A stretch of 36,814 nucleotides of DNA, taken from IMG/VR virus record IMGVR_UViG_3300046492_000315, positions 1-36,814 of that record; one strand, given 5' to 3'. Origin of the DNA: a virus. Positions 14,674-23,035 of the stretch are shown here, piece after piece. Numbering within the stretch: the first letter of the stretch is position 1; the number at the start of each line of letters is the position of its first letter. Position numbers and translations under genes: made by a program. The notes under the pieces were generated by a model, which made no database searches, was not told where the DNA came from, and saw only the letters and a program-made list of their open reading frames with translations.

Positions 14674-15738
14674 ATGGCTTTGCTTTGGTGTGATGGTTTT
14701 GACCACTACGGGACAAGTACGACGAAAATGCTTGACGGCGTATGGGCTGAAGTTGGTGCATCGGTTAGCTTGTCGAGCGTCAACCCACGTACAGGTTCAC
14801 TACATATTCGGCAAAGCGGCGGCACTCCAACCACTAAATTGCGCCGCGTATTCGGCGGTGCAAAAACAACGGTCGGGATCGGCGCCGCGTTCTATTTTGC
14901 TTCATTGCCAAGCGGCAACGACGGGACAAACCTTTTTCAATTTTGCGATACGGCCAACATCGAACAATTGACCATCGGGCTACAAAGTACCGGGACGGTT
15001 GCCGCATGGCGACGCCGGCCTAGCGGCGGCACATTGCTCGGGACCAGCGCCTCGCCGGTCGTTGTCGCATCGGCCTATCAGCATATTGAAGCGGTCGTCT
15101 TTTTTAGCGATACCGTGGGCACCGTAGAAGTGCGAGTAAACGGCGTTACCGTCCTTTCGCTTAGCGGCATCGATACGGTATACACCGCCAACGTCGAAGC
15201 GAGTCAAGCCTATATCGGCGGAAATATTCCAGGCGAAGCGCTTAACCATCCGACAATGGATCTCGACGATGTTTTCTGTTACGACAATACGTCGAGCTAC
15301 AACAATACGTTTATTGGTGACCGCCGTGTTCTAACCCTGTTCCCCAACGCGAATACGGCAACTGCCGACTGGACCGCCGTCGGTGCCGCGACCGGGTACG
15401 AGTGTATCGACGAGGCTAGCCCGAACGACGATACCGATTACATCACCGCTGCAACGACCGGCCTTGTATCTCAGTTCGGGTTGCAGAATTTGCCGGGCGG
15501 TATCTCGGTAGTAAACGCCGTTGTCATGGTTGAGCGTGCGCGCAAGACCGAAGCCGGTACGGCGAACACCAAGGTGTCGATTGTGTCCGGGGCTTCGACT
15601 ACGGCCGGCGCCGACAAGCCACTGACCGAGGTTTACACCTATCGTCAAGACGTGTTTCAGACCGACCCTTCGAGCGCCGCACCGTTCACGCCATCGCAAG
15701 TGGACTCCCTGAATTTCAAGGTTGAGCGGACCGCCTAA
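14674..15738 (+). CDS. Lectin-like tail accessory protein inserted in the baseplate cluster
   Basis: The 354-residue protein has two parts. Residues 1-220 read as a jelly-roll (concanavalin-like) sandwich: LWCDGFDHYGT, then TGSLHIRQSGG, GIGAAFYFASLPSG, TVEVRVNGVTVLSLSG and MDLDDVFCYD. The rest is a second beta region with DDTDYITAATTGL and VVNAVVMVERARKTE. Similar proteins occur in phage tails as carbohydrate-binding or decoration modules. It separates DUF2460 from DUF2163, which are usually adjacent, and its base composition looks less GC-rich than its neighbours. Glycan binding is inference. Confidence 0.7.
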   Translation: MALLWCDGFDHYGTSTTKMLDGVWAEVGASVSLSSVNPRTGSLHIRQSGGTPTTKLRRVFGGAKTTVGIGAAFYFASLPSGNDGTNLFQFCDTANIEQLTIGLQSTGTVAAWRRRPSGGTLLGTSASPVVVASAYQHIEAVVFFSDTVGTVEVRVNGVTVLSLSGIDTVYTANVEASQAYIGGNIPGEALNHPTMDLDDVFCYDNTSSYNNTFIGDRRVLTLFPNANTATADWTAVGAATGYECIDEASPNDDTDYITAATTGLVSQFGLQNLPGGISVVNAVVMVERARKTEAGTANTKVSIVSGASTTAGADKPLTEVYTYRQDVFQTDPSSAAPFTPSQVDSLNFKVERTA

Positions 15739-15740
15739 CT

Positions 15741-16841
15741 ATGGATACCAGAGAAACGCAACTCGCCGCGTTAATTCTTGGCGCCGGGTCGGGGGTTAAC
15801 TCAACGCAAGTTGCTGCGCTGGTCATGGGCGGAATGACACCGATTATTCGGGATACTCAATTCGCCGCGTTGGTCCTGGCTGCGCCGACCCCGCCGATGC
15901 GTGCGACACAATTCGCCGCGCTTCCATTGGTGGAGTTCCACGCCGATACACCGGTCACGCAAATGACCGCGCTGGTCCTGGCTGACCTTGTTCCATGTAA
16001 CACGCAATGGGCGCAGACCTGGACGATTACGCGCACCGATGGGCAGGTGTTCGCCTTCACCTCGCTCGACCGGCCGCTGACGTTCCGGGGTGTTGTGCAT
16101 AGCCCATGCAACAGCCTGAGCGCTACAGCCACGGAGCAGTCGACGACCATCGGTGCGAACGGGAATATGGAGCTGATCGGGATTATTTCCGACGCGGGCA
16201 TCAGTGAACAGGAGCTGTACAACGGCCTGTTTGACTTTGCCAAGTTTGAGGTCTGGATGGTCCCTTGGCTCAATCATGGCGGCGAGACACCGTTCCGCCT
16301 CATGGCTGGCACCACTGGCACCATGAGCCACGGCACCGAGGGCTTCAGCTTCGAGGTGCTGACCGGCTCGGCCAACTTGCGCCAACGCGGGCTGATGGAA
16401 AACTTCACGGCGTCCTGCCGTTACGGTTTCGGCTCGACCCTTGACGCACGCTGCCCGGTGATCTTGGCAGCGATCACCGTCACCGGATCGGCCACGTCGA
16501 CGGCGGTGCCGGCCGCGAGCAATACAGCAACGCGGCGGATTCTGATCGACAGCTCGCGCGCTGAAGCGGCCGGTCATTTTGACCTGGGCATCTTGACCTT
16601 CACTGGTGGGGCCAACGCCGGGGCATCGAGCGAAATCAAACGGTTTGAAGGCGGTGTGTTCGTCCTGTGGTCGCCGCTGCTGTTTCCGATTGAAGTCGGT
16701 GACACATACAGCGCGACCCCTGGCTGCAATAAATCCCCTTCCGATCACATGCGCTTCAACGCAGATATGGTCGATTACGGCGGGTTCCCTGACGTGCCAG
16801 GTAGTGATGCCATTAACCAGTTTCCAGACGCCAAGGGGTAA
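15741..16841 (+). CDS. Distal tail protein, DUF2163 family, with repeat-containing N-terminal extension
   Basis: The C-terminal ~275 residues match DUF2163/TIGR02218: FTSLDRPLTFRGVVH, then YNGLFDFAKFEVWMVPW, and the cysteine-containing ASCRYGFGSTLDARCPV. The end has DMVDYGGFPDVPGSDAINQF. In gene transfer agents this is a baseplate hub component. The first ~85 residues are unusual: five degenerate copies of the pattern TQxAALxL (TQLAALILG, TQVAALVMG, TQFAALVLA, TQFAALPLV, TQMTALVLA). The family normally starts near the CNTQWAQTWTI segment, so this is an added N-terminal module, probably acquired with the lectin-like gene just upstream. Confidence 0.88.
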   Translation: MDTRETQLAALILGAGSGVNSTQVAALVMGGMTPIIRDTQFAALVLAAPTPPMRATQFAALPLVEFHADTPVTQMTALVLADLVPCNTQWAQTWTITRTDGQVFAFTSLDRPLTFRGVVHSPCNSLSATATEQSTTIGANGNMELIGIISDAGISEQELYNGLFDFAKFEVWMVPWLNHGGETPFRLMAGTTGTMSHGTEGFSFEVLTGSANLRQRGLMENFTASCRYGFGSTLDARCPVILAAITVTGSATSTAVPAASNTATRRILIDSSRAEAAGHFDLGILTFTGGANAGASSEIKRFEGGVFVLWSPLLFPIEVGDTYSATPGCNKSPSDHMRFNADMVDYGGFPDVPGSDAINQFPDAKG

Positions 16842-16843
16842 CT

Positions 16844-17290
16844 ATGCGCGAGCGAATTGTCAGCGAGGCCCGGCGCTGGATCGGCACTCCGTACCACCAT
16901 CAGGCGTCTCTCTGTGGCGTAGGTGTGGATTGTGTCGGGCTGATCCGTGGCGTCGGTCATGCGACCGGCGCACTGCCTGAGGACGCCGAGGCGTGGGCGC
17001 GGTTCGGTGGTTACAGCCGGGTGCCGAACCCTAACCGAATGGGCGAAGGGATGCGGCTGTTTCTGCGCCCGATGGACCTTGAACCACAAGCCGGTGACAT
17101 CGCGTGGCTGCACTGGCGTGAGGATTTACCTATGCACCTCGCCATCCTCGCCTCTGACCCGCGCGGTGGGGCGACCCTGATTCATTCCTATAGCGAGGCG
17201 GGCGGTGTAGTGGAGCACGGCCTGACGCCACTGTGGTTGGCGCGTGTACATTCCTGGTGGCGGTATCCCGACCTTGAGGACAAAGCATGA
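16844..17290 (+). CDS. NlpC/P60-type peptidoglycan hydrolase of the tail tip
   Basis: The 148-residue cysteine peptidase matches the phage cell-wall peptidase family found after DUF2163. The nucleophile is C30 in GVDCVGLIRGVG. The catalytic histidine is in DLPMHLAIL, and the third residue is the His in TLIHSYSEAGG. The preceding RRWIGTPYHHQASLCG is a family landmark. It probably cleaves stem-peptide bonds of peptidoglycan during DNA entry. The start lies two bases after the DUF2163 stop and the stop overlaps the tip-protein gene. Confidence 0.93.
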   Translation: MRERIVSEARRWIGTPYHHQASLCGVGVDCVGLIRGVGHATGALPEDAEAWARFGGYSRVPNPNRMGEGMRLFLRPMDLEPQAGDIAWLHWREDLPMHLAILASDPRGGATLIHSYSEAGGVVEHGLTPLWLARVHSWWRYPDLEDKA

Positions 17291-19626
17291 GTAGCGTCGG
17301 GCAAGTTGTCGGCGGTGCGGCCGGTGCCGTCATCGGGTTCTTCGTCGGCGGTGGTCCGGCTGGCGCGATCTATGGCGCGCAAATCGGCATGACGGTCGGC
17401 GGGATTATCGACCCGCCAGACGGACCGCAACTCGAAGGCCCGCGCCTGCAAGACAAACAAATCATTGTGTCGACCTACGGTAACGCAATCCCTCTGATCT
17501 ATGGCGCGGAGAACCGGTGTAGCGGCAACGTCATCTGGTCGACCGGCCTGATTGAAACCGCCGAGGAAGAAGACTCAGGCGGCGGCAAAGGCGGCGGTGG
17601 TGGCGCGACGACGACGACCTACAGCTACCGCATGAGCTTTGCCCTGGCGATGGGTGCCGGCACGATGGTCGGTGTGAAGCGTATCTGGGCAAACTCGAAA
17701 CTGATCTATGACTCGACCGGGCTCACGCTGCCGGCGGTCGATCCGGTGAACGGGCAAGTCGTCACCAAGGCGATGGGCGCTCACGCGGTCATGGAGGAAA
17801 TGCACTTCTGGCCGGGCTCGAAGGTGCAGGTGCCCGACCCGTGGATTCAATCGTATTCCGCGAGCACGCCGGCATATAGAAACGTCGCTTACATCGTTTT
17901 CAAAGACATGCAACTGGCGGATTTTGGTAACCGGCTCCCGAACATCGAGGTGGAAATCGCCGGGAGTGCAGTCACCAACGTGGCGGCGGTGGTGCAAGAC
18001 ATCGCCCGGCGTGTCGGCGTGGATGACATTTCGGTCACTGGGCTGACCGATGAGCTGCGCGGTCTGGTGATCGCGCGGTCGGTCCAGGCAAGCGGGGCAC
18101 TGACACCGCTCGCCGTCGCGTTCAATTTCGACTTGGCAGAGCAGGCCGGGCAAGTGCGTTGCGTGAAGCGGGGCGCTGGCATGAAGGGCGTTGTCCCGGT
18201 GGGCGACATGGGTGCCGTCCAGGGGGCAGACAATGCGACCGAGCCGGCACGCTTCAAAGCGGTGACGGCACTGGAGATGCCCAAAACGGTATCGCTCACG
18301 CACCTCGACCCGGAGCTGGATTATCAGCTCAACAGTCAGCGCGCCTTTAAAGACCTGGGCAACGCGGCGAATATTATCAGCGTCGATTTGCCGCTGACGC
18401 TGGGTGTCGATGCCGCGCGCCGGATCGCAGACCGCACGTTGTGGGAAGCGTGGACCGCACGCCGTAGCGTGTCGTTTTCCCTGACCGATAAGTGGGTTCG
18501 CCGCGCGTCGGGTGATGTGCTGGGCGTGCTCGTGGACGGCCAAATCATCCCCTATAAAGTGGTCCGCATTTCGCGCGGTGATAACGGGGTGTCTACCTAT
18601 GAGGCGCAGCGTGATGACCCCGAGGTCTATACCTCGACCGCGCTGGGCACGGACGGCAACCTGCCAAGCAACGTGGTCAAGTTCCCTGGCGTAACGCGTC
18701 TGGTGCTGATGGACATGCCCATCGTCCAGGATGGTAACGATGACACGGGTTTTTACTGGGTGGTCACTGGCGAGTCGGCCGGCTGGCGCGGTGCTGATGT
18801 GCGCCGCTCGATTGATGGCGGCTCGTCCTATTCCAGCATGAGCAAGGTTGGCGTCCGCTCTGTGATCGGTGATGTCCCGGTCGCGCTGCCGGTTGGCCCG
18901 ACAGCCTTCTGGGACCGGGGCAATACGCTAACCGTGACGCTCGCCTATGCCGGCTCGGTCCTGGAGAGCGTCAGCGAAGACCTCGTTATCGCTGGCTACA
19001 ATGCGGCGTGGTTGGGGCCAGCGACCGGCCAGGGGGGCGAAGTGATTCAGTTCGCAACGGCGACCCTGGTCGGCCCTGGACAGTACACGTTGAGCAACCT
19101 GCTGCGCGGCCGCCTGGGCACCGAGGCGAACACCACGCACGGCACGAACGAAGTCTTTGTTCTGCTGAGAACGGCCACGCTGGGGCGTAGCGAATTCGGC
19201 CCGGCCGACTGGTATTACTCGCGGCTGTTCAAACCGGTCAGCGTCCTGACCAACGAAGTCGATACGGCCGCGCAGGCCTTCACCAATAATGGCGTCGGCA
19301 AAATGCCGAAGGCACCGGTTCACGTTGCGGGGGTGCGCGATGGATCGAACAATCTGGCGCTGTCCTGGGTGCGCCGGTCCCGTCTGCAAGTGCCCGGCCT
19401 GGGGCTCGGCCCCGTTCCTCTGGGCGAGCTGACCGAGGCGTATTCGATTGACATCTATAGCGGTGCCAGCGTCGTCCGAACGATCGCCGCGACCACGCCC
19501 GCCACAAGCTACACCGCCGCCGAGCAAACCGCTGACGGGCTAACCCCTGGCAACCCGGTCACCCTTCGCATTTATCAACTGAGCGACGTTCGCGGACGCG
19601 GCTTCCCCGCTATCGCGACCGTGTGA
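17287..19626 (+). CDS. Tail tip / host-specificity protein (J-like, phage tail_3 type)
   Basis: The 779-residue central tip protein begins with a glycine-rich hydrophobic stretch (VGQVVGGAAGAVIGFFVGGG, continuing to residue ~45), then IPLIYGAENRCSGNVIW, typical of tip proteins of DUF2163-type phages. The middle holds the hub segments (DIARRVGVDDISVTGLTDEL) and beta domains (LTDKWVRRASGDVLGV). The C-terminus carries fibronectin-like material (APVHVAGVRDGSNNLALSW). It should form the central baseplate spike or adhesin base. It is coupled by a 4-nt overlap to the NlpC/P60 gene. Confidence 0.88.
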   Translation: MSSVGQVVGGAAGAVIGFFVGGGPAGAIYGAQIGMTVGGIIDPPDGPQLEGPRLQDKQIIVSTYGNAIPLIYGAENRCSGNVIWSTGLIETAEEEDSGGGKGGGGGATTTTYSYRMSFALAMGAGTMVGVKRIWANSKLIYDSTGLTLPAVDPVNGQVVTKAMGAHAVMEEMHFWPGSKVQVPDPWIQSYSASTPAYRNVAYIVFKDMQLADFGNRLPNIEVEIAGSAVTNVAAVVQDIARRVGVDDISVTGLTDELRGLVIARSVQASGALTPLAVAFNFDLAEQAGQVRCVKRGAGMKGVVPVGDMGAVQGADNATEPARFKAVTALEMPKTVSLTHLDPELDYQLNSQRAFKDLGNAANIISVDLPLTLGVDAARRIADRTLWEAWTARRSVSFSLTDKWVRRASGDVLGVLVDGQIIPYKVVRISRGDNGVSTYEAQRDDPEVYTSTALGTDGNLPSNVVKFPGVTRLVLMDMPIVQDGNDDTGFYWVVTGESAGWRGADVRRSIDGGSSYSSMSKVGVRSVIGDVPVALPVGPTAFWDRGNTLTVTLAYAGSVLESVSEDLVIAGYNAAWLGPATGQGGEVIQFATATLVGPGQYTLSNLLRGRLGTEANTTHGTNEVFVLLRTATLGRSEFGPADWYYSRLFKPVSVLTNEVDTAAQAFTNNGVGKMPKAPVHVAGVRDGSNNLALSWVRRSRLQVPGLGLGPVPLGELTEAYSIDIYSGASVVRTIAATTPATSYTAAEQTADGLTPGNPVTLRIYQLSDVRGRGFPAIATV

Positions 19627-19633
19627 GGAACTT

Positions 19634-21172
19634 ATGACCACATCCGCCGACCTCGGTATCAGCTACATCGCCGGCCAGCAAGCGCAACCGGAAATCACGC
19701 ACAACACTGCGCTCAACCAGATTCAGATTTTGCAGACCGGTGTTATCAGCGTCGCGCTCAATACTCCGCCCGGTTCCCCCGCGCAGGGGGACACATACAT
19801 TCTCGGTGCCAGTCCGACCGGGGCGTGGACAGGCCGGGCGAACTGTCTCGCCGGGTACTTCGGCACGGCCTGGGTGTTCGTGCCGGGCAATGATTCGAGC
19901 GGTACTGCTATCGCTATGGGCGCGCGGCACGAGGGCTTGAAGGTCTACAGCAAAGCCGACAACGCGCTGTATGTGTGGAATGGCACGACATGGGCCGCCG
20001 TCACGTCGGGTATGTCCAACCCCATGACCACCTCCCAAGACCTGATCGTCGGCGGGGCCAGTGGCACGCCGGGGCGTCTGGCGATTGGCACGAACGGCTT
20101 CGTGTTGACTGCCGTTGCGGGGGCTGTTGCCTGGGCAGTGGCGACCGGCTTCGCCAACCCCATGACTACGGCCGGCGACCTGATTCTCGGCGGGGCATCG
20201 GGGGCACCGGGCCGCCTGGGCATCGGGTCGACCGGGCAAATCCTGACCGTCTCGGGGGGCACGGCGGTATGGGCGGCCAACGCGGCCATGACTAACCCGA
20301 TGACCACGAGCGGGGATGTGATCTACGGCGGGGCGTCTGGCGTCCCGACGCGGTTAGCGGCCGGCACGAACGGGCACGTCCTGACGTTAACCGCTGGCGT
20401 CCCGACGTGGGCGGCGGTCGCCGCTGGCATGACAAACCCCATGACCACGGCCGGCGACCTGATTCTCGGCGGGGCGAGCGGTGCGCCGGGTCGCCTGGGG
20501 ATTGGTTCCACGGGGCAGGTGTTGACCGTCACGGGGGGCACCGCCGTATGGGCGACGCCGAGCGGGGGCAGTCAAGCCGGCATGGCGAGCGCCGCCGCGA
20601 CCTTGAATGATTTCCCGTTTTACACGGGCGTCGGCGGGTACACGTCGGGACCACTTAACAGCGCGACCCGTCTACATCTAAACCTCGTCTATCTTGATTC
20701 GGCGCTGACGTTCACCGACATTGTGATCGCCGTCCGAACCGGGTCGGCGGCGACTACGGTGGACGTTGGTATTTATAATTTTCTCGGGGCTGGCAAACCC
20801 GGAACGTGTGTGGCGAGCGCCAACTTTTCGACCGCCGCAAGTGGCCGGGTTGCCGTTACCCTCGGTGCTCCCGTGACCCTAAACCCCGGCCTATATTATG
20901 TGGCAATGCATGGGAGCACATCGCCTAGTCTCGCGATGTATTCTATGGCTAGCGCTTCGGTGCCGGGGCAGATTGCCGCGCTATCGACTAGTGACGCGAT
21001 GACCGCAATTGCTGCCGGGACCACCACGCTTGCGCTAATCCTGTTCAACGACGCGTCATTGCCGGGCGGGTCGTACACGCGCGGGATGGACCTCACGGGC
21101 ATGAACATAACCAGCGCGAACATGGTCGGTTACAACACCATCATTCCGGTTATTGCCCTCAAGAAACAATAA
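19634..21172 (+). CDS. DUF2793 tail fibre protein with four internal repeats
   Basis: The 512-residue fibre protein starts with a DUF2793 domain (about residues 1-125): LGISYIAGQQAQPEITHN, then PGSPAQGDTYILGASPTGAW, and GLKVYSKADNALYVWNGTTW. Four ~46-residue repeats follow (about 129-310), each opening NPMTT and containing GGASGxPxRLxxGxxGxVLT. The last ~190 residues form a separate beta-rich tip (SAATLNDFPFYTGVGGYTSG and onward) that should contact the host. It is the last gene of the late operon, the usual place of the receptor-binding protein. No chaperone gene follows. Confidence 0.88.
   Translation: MTTSADLGISYIAGQQAQPEITHNTALNQIQILQTGVISVALNTPPGSPAQGDTYILGASPTGAWTGRANCLAGYFGTAWVFVPGNDSSGTAIAMGARHEGLKVYSKADNALYVWNGTTWAAVTSGMSNPMTTSQDLIVGGASGTPGRLAIGTNGFVLTAVAGAVAWAVATGFANPMTTAGDLILGGASGAPGRLGIGSTGQILTVSGGTAVWAANAAMTNPMTTSGDVIYGGASGVPTRLAAGTNGHVLTLTAGVPTWAAVAAGMTNPMTTAGDLILGGASGAPGRLGIGSTGQVLTVTGGTAVWATPSGGSQAGMASAAATLNDFPFYTGVGGYTSGPLNSATRLHLNLVYLDSALTFTDIVIAVRTGSAATTVDVGIYNFLGAGKPGTCVASANFSTAASGRVAVTLGAPVTLNPGLYYVAMHGSTSPSLAMYSMASASVPGQIAALSTSDAMTAIAAGTTTLALILFNDASLPGGSYTRGMDLTGMNITSANMVGYNTIIPVIALKKQ
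20018..20560 (+). repeat. Four tandem ~138-bp coding repeats in the fibre gene
   Basis: Repeat units start at 20018, 20156, 20294 and 20435, spaced 138, 138 and 141 bp. Units 2 and 4 are the most alike at DNA level (for example both contain ggcgacctgattctcggcgg), which suggests recent duplication or gene conversion between non-adjacent units. Confidence 0.9.
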
Positions 21173-21192
21173 ACCCGGCACTAGTCCGGGTT
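21172..21192. terminator. Hairpin between convergent operons
   Basis: Arms AACCCGG (21172-21178) and CCGGGTT (21186-21192) with a 7-nt loop lie between the fibre stop and the end of the MvaT-like gene on the other strand. The following T-runs are short on both strands, so it is a moderate bidirectional terminator. Confidence 0.6.
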
Positions 21193-21197
21193 CACCT

Positions 21198-21617
21198 TTA
21201 GGCTTTCGGGTGTTTCGGTGGAGCGTCCTCTTCGTGAAATTTCCAAGACGCTACAACGTCCTTTCCATATTCGATGTTCCATTGATTGAACTTGCCGTCG
21301 CGATTGCCACGCACGACTAGCACCTCGCCGGTATGGGGGTTTTTGAACGTCCTGATTTTGACGCCGTTAAACACACGTTTCCCGGTGGCCGGCTTACTGG
21401 CCGGCTTACTGGCCGGCTTCTTTTCCGGCGCGATGTCCAGGGCCAGCAATTCATAGAGCGCAGCGCGCGAAGTCTTATGCTCCGTGCAGAATGCCTCTAG
21501 CGCAGCGTCAAGCTCTAGCGCCTTCCTGAGTTCCGGGTTTTGTTTCATTTCTTCAAAGGCGGTGAATTGCATTGCTAGCGCGCGCTCGGCGGCCTTGAAG
21601 TCAGCGATTGTTGCCAT
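21198..21617 (-). CDS. MvaT-like H-NS family nucleoid protein (phage-encoded)
   Basis: The 139-residue protein has the MvaT/MvaU layout. An N-terminal coiled-coil oligomerisation domain (FKAAERALAMQFTAFEEMKQ) occupies about residues 5-60. A flexible basic linker with KPASKPASKPATGK follows, then a C-terminal AT-DNA-binding domain with TFKNPHTGEVLVVRGNRDGK and QWNIEYGKDVVASW. The KNPHTGE segment and the R-G-N loop (103-105) are the marks of the AT-pincer of Pseudomonas MvaT. Such proteins silence AT-rich foreign DNA. A phage copy could complement, mimic or poison the host silencer. It is last in the reverse-strand cassette at the prophage end. Confidence 0.87.
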   Translation of the reverse strand: MATIADFKAAERALAMQFTAFEEMKQNPELRKALELDAALEAFCTEHKTSRAALYELLALDIAPEKKPASKPASKPATGKRVFNGVKIRTFKNPHTGEVLVVRGNRDGKFNQWNIEYGKDVVASWKFHEEDAPPKHPKA

Positions 21618-21644
21618 GATGGTGCCGTCCCTGTTGGGTTTGGG

Positions 21645-21884
21645 TTAGTTGGATTGTTTGGATTTGTTAGCCAATTTTTTTGGGTGAACCGAAGAGGCGA
21701 CAGTAATCGCGCCGATAATTCTGAGCACCGCAGCTGAGACACTCACGTCGCTCGCTGAATCGATTACGTCTTCAATCTGTTGCAACAGTTTCATCACCTC
21801 GTCGCGCTGCTCCATTGTTAGCCATGTAAACTGGCTAATTATTTTTTCCAGGGTTAATAGGTCCCGCGCCTCTTTATTCATCAT
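21645..21884 (-). CDS. Small cassette protein C, 79 aa
   Basis: The 79-residue protein is not recognised by family. Its core LTMEQRDEVMKLLQQIEDVI and the following DSASDVSVSAAVLRIIGAI align by eye with the proteins at 22081 and 21881. The shared layout is a Glu-rich helix, then a D-A-x-D motif, then a small-residue hydrophobic helix. It has a basic tail (KKLANKSKQSN) that the others lack. Starts and stops along the three genes overlap, so they are translated together. Function unknown. Confidence 0.7.
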   Translation of the reverse strand: MMNKEARDLLTLEKIISQFTWLTMEQRDEVMKLLQQIEDVIDSASDVSVSAAVLRIIGAITVASSVHPKKLANKSKQSN

Positions 21885-22084
21885 TGAGTCCCGCCATAGC
21901 TGACCATCTGTTCAGCGCTGACCAGTGCCAGCGCGACAAACACTAGATGCCGGCAATCGCCAGCATCATTAATCATCTTGCGGATTGAATCCGCATGTCC
22001 CTCAACGAGTGCGCGATAGGGTTGCTCTAGCAATTCGATATCGCCTAGCAAGCGCTGAAGCTTGTAATCGTTTCGCGTCATCAT
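21881..22084 (-). CDS. Small cassette protein B, 67 aa
   Basis: The 67-residue protein is not recognised by family. The order of elements, LQRLLGDIELLEQPYRALVE, then MINDAGDCRHLVFVALALVS, is shared with the neighbours. The D-A-G-D motif matches that of protein A exactly, and the hydrophobic helix after it (VALALVSAEQMV) aligns with ALTLVCARNLI. It overlaps both flanking genes by 4 nt. It probably arose by tandem duplication. No catalytic motif is seen. Confidence 0.7.
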   Translation of the reverse strand: MMTRNDYKLQRLLGDIELLEQPYRALVEGHADSIRKMINDAGDCRHLVFVALALVSAEQMVSYGGTQ

Positions 22085-22281
22085 TTCCCCCCACTTGTAA
22101 TATCAATCAAGTTTCGCGCACACACTAAAGTGAGTGCCATCGATGCGACTGCCTTATCGCCCGCCGCATCAACCGTCGCTTGCAACTGATCGACCAGCCG
22201 CATGACTTTGATGCGCTCGTCTTCGGCCAACAATTCGATGTGCTGCCGAATGACATAGAGATATGCGTGGTCCCTGTTCAT
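22081..22281 (-). CDS. Small cassette protein A, 66 aa
   Basis: The 66-residue protein is not recognised by family. It begins MNRDHAYLYVIRQHIELLAE and continues DERIKVMRLVDQLQATVDAA, then GDKAVASMALTLVCARN. Two amphipathic helices flanking an AAGD turn suggest a small helical bundle or oligomer. It overlaps the upstream coiled-coil gene and the next paralogue by 4 nt. Function unknown. Confidence 0.7.
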   Translation of the reverse strand: MNRDHAYLYVIRQHIELLAEDERIKVMRLVDQLQATVDAAGDKAVASMALTLVCARNLIDITSGGK

Positions 22282-22964
22282 GCTCGCGCCGCTCCAACGG
22301 TGTATTCGATTTCTTTAGAAGTGGTCTTTATGTGTTTGAGGACTTTAAGGCCAAGGCGTCGGGCTTTCTTGCCGGCTTCGATTTCTGCCTCGACGGCGGT
22401 CATATTGAACTCAGAGTGATAGAAAGGAATCTCCCGCCAATCCGCGTCCCGAACCTGGAGAATAACTTCAAGCTGGCGTTTAAATAGCGGCCGGCGCTCT
22501 ACGTGTTTACGTGTGGGCACTGCTGGTATGGACGGGGTAGGAACGCCAAGGGTGACGCGCAGCTCTTTCTCAAGTGCGGCCTGCCGCTTGGCTGTCTCGC
22601 TGGCCTGTTCAATACCGGGCGTGGGCGGTGTGATAGAGGGTATTGTTTGAAACTCGAAAGACGCGAGCAATAATTCCGGCCGCTCTTGCGGGGCCGGCTT
22701 ATCTATTCCGAGTGCTTCGCGCATTTGGTCCTCAAGTGACTTGAGGTCTTCGGTCTGGCGGGAAATAGCGGGGGCGGCGAATTCTATTTGTTCAGGGCTG
22801 AGTGACTGTAACTCTCGAAGTTGCCGCTTCTTCGCCTTGCGCTGTGATCGCAGCTCTTGAAGTGTGGGCGGTGCAGGTGGTGGCTCAACGGTAGAGAGAA
22901 AATCATGGATCAGGTGTTCACGGTGGGCGAACTGGGCAAACCCTAAACTTGAATTCAAAGCCAT
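22278..22964 (-). CDS. Charged, coiled-coil-rich protein heading the accessory cassette
   Basis: The 228-residue protein is not recognised by family. It has a short N-terminal region (MALNSSLGFAQFAHREHLIH), a Pro-rich stretch (VEPPPAPPTLQ), a strongly basic helix (LRSQRKAKKRQLRELQSL) and a second Pro-rich linker (IPSITPPTPG). The C-terminal globular part has VERRPLFKRQLEVILQVRDA, DWREIPFYHSEF and a basic end. No membrane segment is seen. It is the first gene of the reverse-strand cassette, behind a promoter at 23036-23064, and its stop overlaps the first small paralogue. DNA or RNA binding is possible from charge alone. Confidence 0.7.
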   Translation of the reverse strand: MALNSSLGFAQFAHREHLIHDFLSTVEPPPAPPTLQELRSQRKAKKRQLRELQSLSPEQIEFAAPAISRQTEDLKSLEDQMREALGIDKPAPQERPELLLASFEFQTIPSITPPTPGIEQASETAKRQAALEKELRVTLGVPTPSIPAVPTRKHVERRPLFKRQLEVILQVRDADWREIPFYHSEFNMTAVEAEIEAGKKARRLGLKVLKHIKTTSKEIEYTVGAARA

Positions 22965-23035
22965 GCGGTTACTCCTACTGTCCTTGTTTCCCTGAATCGC
23001 TTGCGGTGGTGGGCCGACGCGAATTTGTTGTCGTA

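Noticed and set aside
20018-20560. CRISPR array
   Set aside because: The repeats are long, coding and degenerate with no unique spacers. They belong to the fibre gene.
19634-21172. Diversity-generating retroelement target in the fibre
   Set aside because: No reverse transcriptase gene and no template repeat are present in the genome.
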